Positions 53,608 through 64,000 of a DNA stretch of 64,000 nucleotides are shown here, in pieces (position 1 is the stretch's first letter; each line of letters begins with the position of its first letter). A program made the translations under genes and the position numbers. The stretch is from contig NZ_CP043959.1 in the NCBI RefSeq assembly GCF_008632955.1, forward strand, positions 6,262,001-6,326,000, in the 5' to 3' direction. The notes beneath the pieces are model-generated. The model did no database searches. It was given only the letters and a program-made list of their open reading frames with translations, and had not been told where the DNA came from. Source of the DNA: Streptomyces tendae. GTDB taxonomy: Bacteria; Actinomycetota; Actinomycetes; Streptomycetales; Streptomycetaceae.

Positions 53608-53678
53608 TCCCGGGTCGTCTAAGGGCAAGACGTCAGATTTTGGCTCTGATCATGGGGGTTCGAGTCCTCCCCCGGGAG
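53608..53678 (+). tRNA. tRNA-Gln(UUG)
   Basis: A 71-base tRNA without encoded CCA. The acceptor arm is TCCCGGG/CCCGGGA, the anticodon stem TCAGA/TCTGA with loop TTTTGGC (anticodon TTG), and the T arm GGGGG TTCGAGT CCTCC. It starts six bases after the rearranged HTH gene. A 7-bp hairpin (GTCCGAT/ATCGGAC, 53577-53597) lies directly upstream. Confidence 0.93.
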
Positions 53679-53691
53679 CACATCCTCAGTT

Positions 53692-53720
53692 CGGGTCCTG
53701 ACCGGTACGGTCAGGACCCG
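53692..53720 (+). terminator. Terminator of tRNA-Gln
   Basis: A perfect 12-bp stem (CGGGTCCTGACC with GGTCAGGACCCG) and 5-base loop begin 14 bases after the tRNA. Confidence 0.8.
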
Positions 53721-53798
53721 CTCTCATGTCCCCCCGGAAACACCCCGGTATCCTGCGGATGTCCATCCCCCACCTCCAACACAGCCGAAGGGCATCCC

Positions 53799-55244
53799 GT
53801 GAGCGCCAATCGCCCGGCAGCCGTCGTCGTTCTCGCAGCGGGTGAGGGCACCCGTATGAAGTCGGCCACACCGAAGGTCCTGCACGACATCTGTGGCCGT
53901 TCCCTGGTGGGCCATGTACTCGCCGCCGCCGGTGAACTGGACCCGGCCAGCCTCGTCGTGGTCGTGGGTCACGCACGCGAGAAGGTGACCGCCCATCTCG
54001 CCGAGGTCGCCCCCGAGGCGCGTACCGCCGTGCAGGCGGAGCAGAACGGCACGGGGCACGCCGTGCGGATGGGTCTGGAGGAGCTGGGCGGTTCCGTGGA
54101 CGGGACCGTGGTGGTGGTGTGCGGTGACACCCCGCTGCTGACCGGTGAGACGCTGCGCCGGCTGTCCGAGACGCACGTGGCGGACGGCAACGCGGTGACG
54201 GTGCTGACGGCGGAGATGCCGGACGCGACCGGTTACGGGCGCATCGTGCGGGACGGTTCGGGCGCGGTGACGGCGATCGTGGAGCACAAGGACGCCTCCG
54301 ACGAGGTGCGGGCGATCCGGGAGATCAACTCGGGTGTGTTCGCGTTCGACGGCGCCCTGTTGGCGGACGCGCTGAAGAAGGTGCGGACGGACAACAGTCA
54401 GGGTGAGGAGTACCTGACGGACGTGCTGGGGATCCTGCGCGAGGCGGGACACCGGGTGGGTGCGTCGGTGGCGGGTGACCACCGGGAGATCGCGGGGATC
54501 AACAACCGTGTGCAGCTGGCCGAGGCGCGGCGGATCCTGAACGAGCGGCTGCTGACGGCGGCGATGCTGTCGGGCGTGACGGTGGTGGACCCGGCGTCGA
54601 CGTGGGTGGACGTGACGGTGACGTTCGAGCAGGACGTCGTGGTGCACCCGGGGACGCAGCTGCACGGTGCGACGCATCTGGCGGAGGGTTGCGAGGTGGG
54701 TCCGAACACGCGGCTGACGGACACCCGGGTGGGTGCGGGGGCGCGGGTGGACAACACGGTGTCGATGGGTGCCGAGGTGGGTCCGGAGGCGTCGGTGGGT
54801 CCGTTCGCGTATCTGCGTCCGGGGACGCGGCTGGCGCGCAAGGGCAAGATCGGTACGTACGTGGAGACGAAGAACGCGTCGATCGGTGAGGGGACGAAGA
54901 TTCCGCACCTGTCGTACGTGGGGGATGCCACGATCGGCGAGTTCTCGAACATCGGTGCGGCGAGTGTGTTCGTCAATTACGACGGACAGGACAAACATCA
55001 CACGACGGTCGGGTCGCACTGCCGGACCGGGTCGGACAACATGTTCGTGGCTCCTGTCACGATCGGCGACGGCGCCTACACGGCCGCGGGCTCGGTCATC
55101 ACGAAGGATGTGCCGCCCGGTTCGCTGGCGGTGGCTCGCGGCCAGCAGCGGAACATCGAGGGCTGGGTGGCGCGCAAGCGTCCCGGGAGTGCTGCCGCGA
55201 AGGCCGCGGAGGCGGCGTCGCAGGAGCGGGACGGCGAGGACTGA
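53799..55244 (+). CDS. glmU: Bifunctional UDP-N-acetylglucosamine pyrophosphorylase / glucosamine-1-phosphate acetyltransferase
   Basis: Makes UDP-GlcNAc for peptidoglycan. The 481-residue protein has the N-terminal uridyltransferase with the nucleotide loop VLAAGEGTRMKSATPKVLH (11-29), VVVVCGDTPLL and EINSGVFAFD, then a left-handed beta-helix acetyltransferase from about residue 250 with hexapeptide repeats, RPGTRLARKGKIGTYVETKN, IGAASVFVNYDGQDKHHT and the catalytic His region. GTG at 53799 is preceded by GAAGGG at six bases. It leads glmU-prs-rplY-pth on one strand. Confidence 0.96.
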   Translation: MSANRPAAVVVLAAGEGTRMKSATPKVLHDICGRSLVGHVLAAAGELDPASLVVVVGHAREKVTAHLAEVAPEARTAVQAEQNGTGHAVRMGLEELGGSVDGTVVVVCGDTPLLTGETLRRLSETHVADGNAVTVLTAEMPDATGYGRIVRDGSGAVTAIVEHKDASDEVRAIREINSGVFAFDGALLADALKKVRTDNSQGEEYLTDVLGILREAGHRVGASVAGDHREIAGINNRVQLAEARRILNERLLTAAMLSGVTVVDPASTWVDVTVTFEQDVVVHPGTQLHGATHLAEGCEVGPNTRLTDTRVGAGARVDNTVSMGAEVGPEASVGPFAYLRPGTRLARKGKIGTYVETKNASIGEGTKIPHLSYVGDATIGEFSNIGAASVFVNYDGQDKHHTTVGSHCRTGSDNMFVAPVTIGDGAYTAAGSVITKDVPPGSLAVARGQQRNIEGWVARKRPGSAAAKAAEAASQERDGED

Positions 55245-55332
55245 CCGGAGAGCGTTCCGTCCGGGACGGCGTACCGTGATAGGTGCAGATGCGCACCCCC
55301 ACCAGCTGAGAAACCTCTGAGGAGACAGTGCT

Positions 55333-56313
55333 GTGACCGGGATCAAGACGACCGGCGAGAAGAAGATGATGTTCTTCTCCGGCCGCGCCCACCCCGAGCT
55401 TGCCGAGGAGGTCGCCCAGCAGTTGGGTGTCGGGGTTGTCCCGACGAAGGCCTTCGACTTCGCGAACGGCGAGATCTATGTGCGGTATCAGGAGTCGGCC
55501 CGTGGCGCCGACTGTTTCCTGATCCAGAGCCACACGGCGCCGATCAACAAGTGGATCATGGAGCAGTTGATCATGATCGACGCGTTGAAGCGTGCGTCGG
55601 CCCGTTCCATCACGGTGATCGTGCCGTTCTACGGCTATGCCCGTCAGGACAAGAAGCACCGTGGCCGTGAGCCGATCTCGGCGCGGCTGATCGCGGACCT
55701 GATGAAGACCGCGGGTGCGGACCGGCTGCTGACGGTGGATCTGCACACGGATCAGATCCAGGGCTTCTTCGACGGCCCGGTGGACCACCTGTTCGCGCTG
55801 CCGCTGCTCGCGGACTACGTGGGTGCGAAGGTGGACCGCTCGAAGCTGACGGTGGTGTCCCCGGACGCCGGCCGGGTGCGGGTGGCGGACCGCTGGTGCG
55901 ACCGGCTGGGTGCGCCGCTGGCGATCGTGCACAAGCGCCGGGACAAGGACGTGGCGAACCAGGTCACGGTGCACGAGGTCGTCGGCAAGGTGAAGGGCCG
56001 TGTCTGTGTCCTGGTGGACGACATGATCGACACGGGCGGCACGATCTGCGCGGCGGCGGACGCCCTGTTCGCGCACGGTGCCGAGGACGTGATCGTGACG
56101 GCGACGCACGGTGTGCTGTCGGGTCCGGCGGCGGACCGGCTGAAGAACTCGCGGGTGAGTGAGTTCGTGTTCACGAACACGCTGCCGACGCCGAGTGAGC
56201 TGAGCGAGAGCCTGGACAAGATCACGGTGCTGTCGATCGCTCCGACGATCGCGCGGGCGGCGCGTGAGGTGTTCCAGGACGGGTCCGTGACCAGCCTGTT
56301 CGACGAGCAGTAA
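55333..56313 (+). CDS. prs: Ribose-phosphate pyrophosphokinase
   Basis: Makes PRPP from ribose 5-phosphate and ATP for nucleotides, His and Trp. 326 residues, full length: FSGRAHPELAEEVAQQLGV, ANGEIYVRYQESARG, the class I signature DLHTDQIQGFFD, KRRDKDVANQ and the PRPP loop VDDMIDTGGTICAAADAL. GTG at 55333 follows GGAG by eight bases. It lies 88 bases after glmU, an arrangement widespread in Gram-positives. Confidence 0.96.
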   Translation: MTGIKTTGEKKMMFFSGRAHPELAEEVAQQLGVGVVPTKAFDFANGEIYVRYQESARGADCFLIQSHTAPINKWIMEQLIMIDALKRASARSITVIVPFYGYARQDKKHRGREPISARLIADLMKTAGADRLLTVDLHTDQIQGFFDGPVDHLFALPLLADYVGAKVDRSKLTVVSPDAGRVRVADRWCDRLGAPLAIVHKRRDKDVANQVTVHEVVGKVKGRVCVLVDDMIDTGGTICAAADALFAHGAEDVIVTATHGVLSGPAADRLKNSRVSEFVFTNTLPTPSELSESLDKITVLSIAPTIARAAREVFQDGSVTSLFDEQ

Positions 56314-56355
56314 GGGTTCTGCAGTCGCGCGTCCGTTCGGCTGCCGGTGATCGTT

Positions 56356-56385
56356 TTGGGTCCGGCCTCCTGGTCCGAGTAGACT
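56356..56385 (+). promoter_or_regulatory. rplY promoter
   Basis: TTGGGT (56356-56361) and TAGACT (56380-56385) are separated by 18 bases. They give a leader of about 130 bases containing the hairpin GCCGTAC/GTACGGC (56409-56415 with 56433-56439), which might control translation of rplY. Confidence 0.6.
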
Positions 56386-56519
56386 TCTCGAGTTGCTCGG
56401 CGAGGGAGGCCGTACCGCTTCTTCTGAGGCTCGTACGGCGGTCCGTTATCGACGCGCTCTTCGTAGCAGGCCGTTCGTGGCCGGGTGACCACGTCCGTTT
56501 CTGACTTCGAGGAGTGAGT

Positions 56520-57113
56520 ATGTCCGAGGTGAAGATCTCCGCCGCGTCGCGCACCGAGTTCGGCAAGGGTGCCGCGCGCCGTATCCGTCGTGAAGACAAG
56601 GTTCCGGGTGTCCTGTACGGGCGCGGTTCCGACCCGCTGCACCTGACCCTTCCCGGTCACGAGCTGCTGCTGGCGCTGCGTACGCCGAACGTCCTGATCG
56701 CGCTGGACATCGACGGCAAGAGCACCGAGCTGGCGATCCCGAAGTCCGTGCAGCGTGACCCGCTGAAGGGCTTCCTGGTCCACGTCGACCTGCAGCTGGT
56801 GCAGCGCGGCGAGAAGGTCCAGGTCGAGATCCCGGTGCACACCGAGGGCGAGCTGGCCCCCGGCGGCAACCTGCTGGAGCACGTCCTGTCCGCGCTTCCG
56901 GTCGAGGCCGAGGCCACCCACATCCCGGAGAGCGTGACCGTGTCGGTCGAGGGTCTGGCGGCCGGCGCCTCCGTCCTCGCCAAGGAGATCACGCTGCCGA
57001 GCGGTGTGACCCTGTCCGTGGACGACGACGCCGTGGTGCTGCAGGTCCTGGCTGCGCAGGCCGAGGAGGCCCCGGAGGGTGCCGAGGGCGACGAGGCCGC
57101 CGCCGAGGCCTGA
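56520..57113 (+). CDS. rplY: Ribosomal protein bL25, CTC/TL5 form
   Basis: Binds 5S rRNA in the large subunit. The 197-residue protein is the long form, with the L25 beta-barrel (about 1-90: SEVKISAASRTEFGKGAARR, VPGVLYGRG) and the TL5 C-terminal domain (to about 180), then an acidic Glu/Ala tail. ATG at 56520 is five bases after GAGGAG; the GTG at 56514 is rejected as too close. It has its own promoter and a structured leader. pth follows 78 bases later, as often in actinobacteria. Confidence 0.95.
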   Translation: MSEVKISAASRTEFGKGAARRIRREDKVPGVLYGRGSDPLHLTLPGHELLLALRTPNVLIALDIDGKSTELAIPKSVQRDPLKGFLVHVDLQLVQRGEKVQVEIPVHTEGELAPGGNLLEHVLSALPVEAEATHIPESVTVSVEGLAAGASVLAKEITLPSGVTLSVDDDAVVLQVLAAQAEEAPEGAEGDEAAAEA

Positions 57114-57191
57114 GCCTGGTAGAGAGTCGTCGTTGGTCGGCCGCTGCTCCCGTGCGGGGGCGGCGGCCGACGCGTATGTGTGGAGGAAGGC

Positions 57192-57800
57192 GTGGGTGTG
57201 ACGGCGGATGCGGGTGCGGCGGGTCCCTGGCTGATCGCGGGGCTGGGCAATCCGGGGCCGGGGTACGCGATGAACCGGCACAACGTGGGGTTCATGGTGG
57301 CGGACCTGCTGGCGGAGCGGATGGGCGGCCGGTTCAAGCGGGCGGCGAAGGCGCAGGCCCAGGTCGTGGAGGGCCGGGTCGGGCCGCCGGGGCCGGGGAG
57401 CCGGCGGGTGGTGCTGGTGAAGCCGATGTCGTACATGAATCTGTCGGGCGGGCCGGTGAACGCGCTGCGCGACTTCTACAAGGTGCCGGTGGACCGTGTG
57501 GTGGCGGTCCATGACGAGCTGGACATCGACTACGGGTCGCTGCGGCTGAAGCTGGGCGGCGGGGACAACGGGCACAACGGCCTGAAGTCGCTGACGGGGG
57601 CGTTCGGGCGGGAGTACCACCGGGTGCGGTTCGGGATCGGCCGGCCGCCGGGGCGGATGCAGGTGGCGGACTTCGTGCTGAAGGACTTCTCGTCGGCGGA
57701 GCGCAAGGAGCTGGACTACCTCGTGGACCGGGCGGCGGACGCGGTGGAGTGTCTGGTGACCGAGGGGCTGGAGCGGGCGCAGAGCGCGTACAACTCGTGA
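57192..57800 (+). CDS. pth: Peptidyl-tRNA hydrolase
   Basis: Releases tRNA from prematurely dissociated peptidyl-tRNA. The 202-residue protein has the catalytic set of Pth: Asn20 in AGLGNPGPGY, His30 in NRHNVGFMVADLLA, Asp in VAVHDELDIDYG, and Asn in GGGDNGHNGLKSL. Also KPMSYMNLSGGPV. GTG at 57192 lies five bases after GGAGG; GTG at 57198 is an alternative. Last gene of the rplY-pth pair. Confidence 0.95.
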   Translation: MGVTADAGAAGPWLIAGLGNPGPGYAMNRHNVGFMVADLLAERMGGRFKRAAKAQAQVVEGRVGPPGPGSRRVVLVKPMSYMNLSGGPVNALRDFYKVPVDRVVAVHDELDIDYGSLRLKLGGGDNGHNGLKSLTGAFGREYHRVRFGIGRPPGRMQVADFVLKDFSSAERKELDYLVDRAADAVECLVTEGLERAQSAYNS

Positions 57801-57887
57801 CCTGCTGAGGGGGACTTCGCGGGACATGTCGCCCGGCGGGCCCCCGCGAGTTGACCAGCCGCGAGGTCATGGCCAAAGATCGCGGCC

Positions 57888-58373
57888 ATGCCTTCTGGGG
57901 TCCGTTCCTCGCGCGGTGGCTCCGCGCTGCGTTTCGGCCGGTACGCGGCGATGGGCACGGTCGCCGTGCTGATCCTGATCGCCGGTGTGTGGGCGTCGTG
58001 GGGCACGGCGCAGCACGTGATGCTGACCAAGGGGCGCGAGCGCGGCACGGTGGAGGTGACGCGGTGCGCCGACGACGGCTGCTCGGGTCCGTACGCGCCG
58101 CTGTCTCCGGGGTCGCAGCCGCGCGCGAAGGTGGTGCTGGACGACTCGGTGGCGGTGGAGAAGGGCCGTACCTACACGGTGGTGCTGAAACCGGGCGGCC
58201 GGGAGGCGGTGCGGGCCGGTCCGGCGGGGATCCTGTACGCGTGGGTGCCGCTCGGGGGCGCGCTGCTGCTGGCGTCGGTGGTGGTGGCGGGCGGTCTGCT
58301 GCGGACCCGGCTCGCGTGGCTGATGGCGCTGGCGGGCGCGGGAGTGCTGACGGCGGCGTTCGTGGCGCTGTAG
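57888..58373 (+). CDS. Two-helix membrane protein, unknown function
   Basis: 161 residues, not recognised. A basic N-terminus precedes a transmembrane helix (about 22-40, MGTVAVLILIAGVWASW). An exposed domain of about 80 residues follows (VEVTRCADDGCSGPYAPL, with two cysteines that could form a disulfide; RTYTVVLKPGG), then two closely spaced helices at the C-terminus. No good ribosome site precedes the ATG, and the start sits in the inverted repeat CATGGCC/GGCCATG (57869-57891), so a different start is possible. A strong terminator follows. Confidence 0.65.
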   Translation: MPSGVRSSRGGSALRFGRYAAMGTVAVLILIAGVWASWGTAQHVMLTKGRERGTVEVTRCADDGCSGPYAPLSPGSQPRAKVVLDDSVAVEKGRTYTVVLKPGGREAVRAGPAGILYAWVPLGGALLLASVVVAGGLLRTRLAWLMALAGAGVLTAAFVAL

Positions 58374-58389
58374 GCGCCGCTCGTGCGTG

Positions 58390-58439
58390 GAAAGGGCGGT
58401 GCCCCTGGCCTCCTTCGAGGTCAGGGGCACCGCCCTTTC
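58390..58439. terminator. Bidirectional 18-bp hairpin terminator
   Basis: Perfect arms 58390-58407 and 58422-58439 (ending CCCTTTC) with a small inner stem lie between the convergent membrane-protein gene and ppc. Confidence 0.9.
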
Positions 58440-58453
58440 GTGCGGCCGGCCCG

Positions 58454-61186
<2,733 letters not shown>

Positions 61187-61357
61187 AGGTGCGGCTCCTT
61201 GCAGTGTTGAAGCTCGTCTGGAGGGAACCCGAACGAGCGTCTCGCGCGGCGTGCGCCGCTTGCGGGCCGGACGTCCGGGAAGAAATCAGAGCGGACCGCG
61301 CTGTCCGACCGACTTCCAAGGATAGGTGTCGAGCCGGACGCGCTGGCCCACGGGCTC

Positions 61358-61412
61358 TTGCCGCCGGGCAACGCACTGTCATACTTACGATGCCGTAGGT
61401 TACGGGACCGTA
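61358..61412 (+). promoter_or_regulatory. Desaturase promoter with two tandem operators
   Basis: TTGCCG (61358-61363) and ATACTT (61381-61386) with a 17-base spacer form a promoter. Two copies of TACG-N4-CGTA (61386-61397 and 61401-61412), each continued by GG and spaced 15 bases, overlap and follow the -10. The position suits repression by the TetR-type protein encoded after the desaturase. Confidence 0.7.
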
Positions 61413-61477
61413 GGAAAGAGAGGCGGTTCCGGCAGTTCGGCACCTTCCCTCATTCCACATACCCCACAGGGGAACGC

Positions 61478-62491
61478 ATGACCTCAAGCTCCGATGTGCT
61501 CGACGAAGCCCCGAAGCAGTCCCGGTCCGACGACGACGTGCCCTCCGCCACGCTGGGCGGGGAGCGGAAACGCTCCATCGAGCAGCTGACGCTGCTGCTC
61601 TTCATCGTCGTCCCCTTCCTGGCGCTGGTGGCCGCTGTGCCGCTGGCCTGGGGATGGGGGGTGAGCTGGCTGGACCTCGGTCTGCTGGTCTTCTTCTACT
61701 TCCTGGGATGCCACGGCATCACCATCGGCTTCCACCGTCACTTCACCCACGGCTCGTTCAAGGCGAAGCGGCCGCTGAAGATCGCGCTGGCGATCGCCGG
61801 CTCGATGGCGGTCGAGGGGCCGCTGGTGCGCTGGGTGGCCGATCACCGCAAGCACCACAAGTTCTCCGACGCCGAGGGCGACCCGCATTCGCCGTGGCGG
61901 TACGGGGAGACGATCCCGGCACTGATCAAGGGCCTGTGGTGGGCGCACATCGGGTGGATGTTCGACGAGGAGCAGACACCGCAGGAGAAGTACGCGCCGG
62001 ACCTGATCAAGGACCGCACGCTGCGGGCGATCTCCCGCCAGTTCGTGCTGTGGACGCTGGTGTCGCTGGGGCTGCCCGCGCTGATCGGCGGCCTGGCGAC
62101 CATGTCGTGGTGGGGCGCCTTCACCGGCTTCTTCTGGGGTTCACTCGTCCGGGTGGCCCTGCTGCACCACGTGACGTGGTCGATCAACTCGATCTGCCAC
62201 GCGGTCGGCAAGCGTCCCTTCAAGTCGCGGGACCGTTCGGGCAACGTGTGGTGGCTCGCGGTGCTGTCGTGCGGTGAGTCCTGGCACAACCTGCACCACG
62301 CCGACCCGACGTCCGCGCGGCACGGGGTGGAGCGCTGGCAGGTCGACTCCTCGGCCCGGCTGATCCGCTGGTTCGAGCAGCTGGGATGGGCGTCCGACGT
62401 GCGGTGGCCGTCACGCTCGCGTATCGATTCGCGGCGTGTCGCCCCGGACGGCGCCGCCCGGCGCGGGAAGGAACCCGCCGAGGCGGCATGA
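61478..62491 (+). CDS. Acyl-CoA/fatty acid delta-9-type desaturase
   Basis: A 337-residue membrane di-iron enzyme that introduces double bonds into acyl chains. The three His boxes are present: HRHFTH (86-91), HRKHH (123-127) and ESWHNLHH near residue 270. Four hydrophobic helices surround them (LTLLLFIVVPFLALVAAVPL, LDLGLLVFFYFLGCHGITIG). ATG at 61478 follows AGGGGAAC. Its stop overlaps the ATG of the TetR gene, so the two are coupled. Paired operators at the promoter suggest feedback by that regulator. Confidence 0.93.
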   Translation: MTSSSDVLDEAPKQSRSDDDVPSATLGGERKRSIEQLTLLLFIVVPFLALVAAVPLAWGWGVSWLDLGLLVFFYFLGCHGITIGFHRHFTHGSFKAKRPLKIALAIAGSMAVEGPLVRWVADHRKHHKFSDAEGDPHSPWRYGETIPALIKGLWWAHIGWMFDEEQTPQEKYAPDLIKDRTLRAISRQFVLWTLVSLGLPALIGGLATMSWWGAFTGFFWGSLVRVALLHHVTWSINSICHAVGKRPFKSRDRSGNVWWLAVLSCGESWHNLHHADPTSARHGVERWQVDSSARLIRWFEQLGWASDVRWPSRSRIDSRRVAPDGAARRGKEPAEAA

Positions 62492-63162
62492 TGGTCGCCG
62501 TGGCGACCGACTCCAGCACCCCCAGCAATGACAAGCCGCGGCGTGCGCGCCGCACCCGGATGACCGGTGCGGAGCGCCGCCAGCAGCTGCTGGAGATCGG
62601 CCGCACCCTCTTCGCGGCGAAGGGGTTCGAAGGCACGTCGGTGGAGGAGATCGCGGCGAAGGCCGGGGTCTCCAAACCGGTGGTCTACGAGCATTTCGGC
62701 GGCAAGGAAGGGCTGTACGCGGTGGTCGTGGACCGCGAGATGCGGCGTCTGCTGGACATGGTGACCGGCTCGCTGACGGCCGGACATCCGCGTGAGCTGT
62801 GCGAGCAGGCCGCGTTCGCCCTGCTGGACTACATCGAGGAGTACACGGACGGGTTCCGCATCCTGGTCCGTGACTCCCCCATCCCCCAGTCGACGGGGAC
62901 GTTCGCCTCGCTGATCTCGGACATCGCCACCCAGGTGGAGGACATCCTGGGCCGCGAGTTCAAGAGCCGCGGCTTCGACCCGAAGCTGGCGCCGCTGTAC
63001 GCGCAGGCGCTGGTGGGGATGGTCGCCCTGACGGGCCAGTGGTGGCTGGACGTCCGCAAGCCGAAGAAGGCGGAGGTGGCGGCCCATCTGGTCAACCTCG
63101 CCTGGCACGGCCTGGACGGCCTGGAGCCGAAGCCGCGCCTGATAGGCCACCGCAAGGCCTAG
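62488..63162 (+). CDS. TetR family regulator, probable desaturase repressor
   Basis: 224 residues. The N-terminal DNA-binding domain runs about 22-85 (GAERRQQLLEIGRTLFAAKG, VEEIAAKAGVSKPVVYEHFG, KEGLYAVVVDRE). The rest is the all-helical ligand domain, expected to sense acyl-CoA. The start ATG overlaps the desaturase stop; ATG at 62491 and GTG at 62500 are alternatives. The coupling and the tandem operators upstream of the desaturase imply autoregulation of the operon. Confidence 0.9.
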   Translation: MMVAVATDSSTPSNDKPRRARRTRMTGAERRQQLLEIGRTLFAAKGFEGTSVEEIAAKAGVSKPVVYEHFGGKEGLYAVVVDREMRRLLDMVTGSLTAGHPRELCEQAAFALLDYIEEYTDGFRILVRDSPIPQSTGTFASLISDIATQVEDILGREFKSRGFDPKLAPLYAQALVGMVALTGQWWLDVRKPKKAEVAAHLVNLAWHGLDGLEPKPRLIGHRKA

Positions 63163-63193
63163 GGGCCTGGCCGGCGGGCAGGCTCCGGTCCCG

Positions 63194-63568
63194 TCAGCCC
63201 TGTCCCGCAGGCAGGCTCTCCAGGAACTCCAGGCGGTTGCCGACCGGGTCCTCGCTGAAGAAGCGGCGGTGGCCCGGGAGCGCGTCGTCCCACGTGACCG
63301 GGGCGCCGTGGGCGGCCAGCCGGCCGGCGAACGCCTCGATGCCGGTCACCCGCAGACCGGGGTGGGCCTTGCGGGCGGGGCGGAAGTCACGCTCGACGCC
63401 CAGGTGGAGCCGTACGTCCCCGGTCTCGAACCAGCAGCCGCCGCGTGCGGCCAGGGTGGGCGGTTTCGGCACCTCGGTGAGGCCGAGGGCGCCGGCGTAG
63501 AAGGCGCGCAGAAGGTCCTCGGAGCCGGGCGGTGCGGCGAGCTGCACATGGTCGAGGGCGCTCAGCAC
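63194..63568 (-). CDS. VOC / glyoxalase superfamily protein
   Basis: A 124-residue protein of two beta-alpha-beta-beta-beta units typical of the vicinal oxygen chelate fold: LDHVQLAAPPGSEDLLRAFY with the first metal-type His, FETGDVRLHLGVE, and FFSEDPVGNRLEFLE with the final Glu. Possible lyase, dioxygenase or binding protein; substrate unknown. GTG at 63568 lies three bases after the stop of the tam-like gene, so the two are probably co-transcribed. Confidence 0.85.
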   Translation of the reverse strand: MLSALDHVQLAAPPGSEDLLRAFYAGALGLTEVPKPPTLAARGGCWFETGDVRLHLGVERDFRPARKAHPGLRVTGIEAFAGRLAAHGAPVTWDDALPGHRRFFSEDPVGNRLEFLESLPAGQG

Positions 63569-63571
63569 GGG

Positions 63572-64000
63572 TCAGGCCCCCTTGACGGCGACGGCGAAGA
63601 CACGGCGGAACGGGAACGGGGTGCCGTGCGCGGTGGCCGGGTAGGCGTCGCGCAGCGCGGAGCGGTACTCGTCGAGGAAGGCGTCCCGCGCCCCGGGTTC
63701 GTCGGCGAGGGCGGTGAGGACGGGCCGCAGGCCGGTGCCCTTGACCCAGTCGAGCACCGGGTCCTGCCCCGTCAGCAGGTGGACGTACGTGGTCTCCCAG
63801 GCGTCGACCGTGCAGCCGAGGTCCGCCAGGTGCGCCAGGTACTCCTCGGGACGCAGGACGGCGTCCTCGTGGCGCAGCACGCCGGTCAGGCGGTCCCGCC
63901 AGCGCGGGGAGGCGGCCAGGTCACGCATCAGGACGTGGCTCGAGGCATCGAAGTTGCCGGGCACCTGGAAGGCGAAGGTGCCGCCGGGCGCAAGCCCCTC
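63572..64000 (-). CDS. tam: Trans-aconitate 2-methyltransferase-like, C-terminal part
   Basis: The gene runs off the window at 64000, so only the last 142 residues are seen. They match the C-terminal half of Tam-type SAM methyltransferases: LAPGGTFAFQVPGNFDASSH, WETTYVHLLTGQDPVLDWVK, GTGLRPVLTALAD and a final FPFRRVFAVAV. Tam methylates trans-aconitate, a toxic by-product of cis-aconitate. The SAM motif is outside the window. It lies directly upstream of the VOC gene. Confidence 0.85.
   Translation of the reverse strand, partial: EGLAPGGTFAFQVPGNFDASSHVLMRDLAASPRWRDRLTGVLRHEDAVLRPEEYLAHLADLGCTVDAWETTYVHLLTGQDPVLDWVKGTGLRPVLTALADEPGARDAFLDEYRSALRDAYPATAHGTPFPFRRVFAVAVKGA

Noticed and set aside
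52939..53678. An integrated genomic island using tRNA-Gln
   Set aside because: No integrase, excisionase or repeated tRNA 3' end was seen in the window; only the abutting gene is unusual.

Overview
The window is a stretch of Streptomyces chromosome. The evidence is very high G+C with G/C-ending codons, GTG and TTG starts behind GGAGG-type ribosome sites, and a set of genes typical of the Streptomyces core: a tRNA-Leu(UAA) of the bldA type, two Rpf muralytic enzymes beside a ydaO-type leader, and the eno-divIC-DUF501-ppx and glmU-prs-rplY-pth groups. From memory the order resembles the S. coelicolor chromosome around eno, mfd and ppc. No plasmid, prophage or transposase was seen.

Layout. 1-10.2 kb: tail of an LCP-family wall enzyme, cystathionine beta-synthase, an SGNH hydrolase, a degenerate tandem-repeat array, a thiolase, small unknown genes, a BI-1-like membrane protein and pobA. 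10.4 kb: bldA. 10.8-17.2 kb: a MacB/FtsX-type ABC pair, a cyclopropane-fatty-acid synthase homologue and a type II NADH dehydrogenase (ndh) with an upstream Rex-like operator. 17.6-23.3 kb: ppx, DUF501, divIC and eno, then rpfA behind a c-di-AMP riboswitch, and rpfC. 23.5-35 kb: a P450, mazG, a SurA-like lipoprotein, a soluble Ser/Thr kinase, a YihY protein, an HTH-methylase-TRD protein and secreted or lipoprotein genes. 35-42.4 kb: mfd and a second FtsX-type ABC pair. 43-46 kb: a DUF485/acetate-type symporter pair and a coiled-coil protein.

The accessory part is 46.2-53.6 kb. It holds a divergent cluster of four genes built from polymorphic-toxin and immunity domains: a deaminase-like/SUKH-4 protein, an HNH-like/SUKH fusion, a YwqJ-type deaminase and a SUKH-3 protein. 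It is followed by a sensor kinase broken by about four frameshifts, and by an HTH/homing-endonuclease-like gene with an 82-bp internal inversion lying directly against tRNA-Gln. From 53.8 kb the core resumes: glmU, prs, rplY, pth, ppc, a fatty-acid desaturase with its probable TetR repressor and tandem operators, a VOC protein and the end of a tam-like methyltransferase.

Several genes concern envelope growth and dormancy (LCP, Rpf, DivIC, GlmU, CFA synthase, desaturase) or central carbon and redox metabolism (eno, ppc, ndh, thiolase, prs). The regulatory signals I could read are the bldA region, the c-di-AMP riboswitch, the Rex-like site, the desaturase operators and many strong GC hairpin terminators. 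I saw no in-frame TTA codon in the genes called here, but the scan was by eye.
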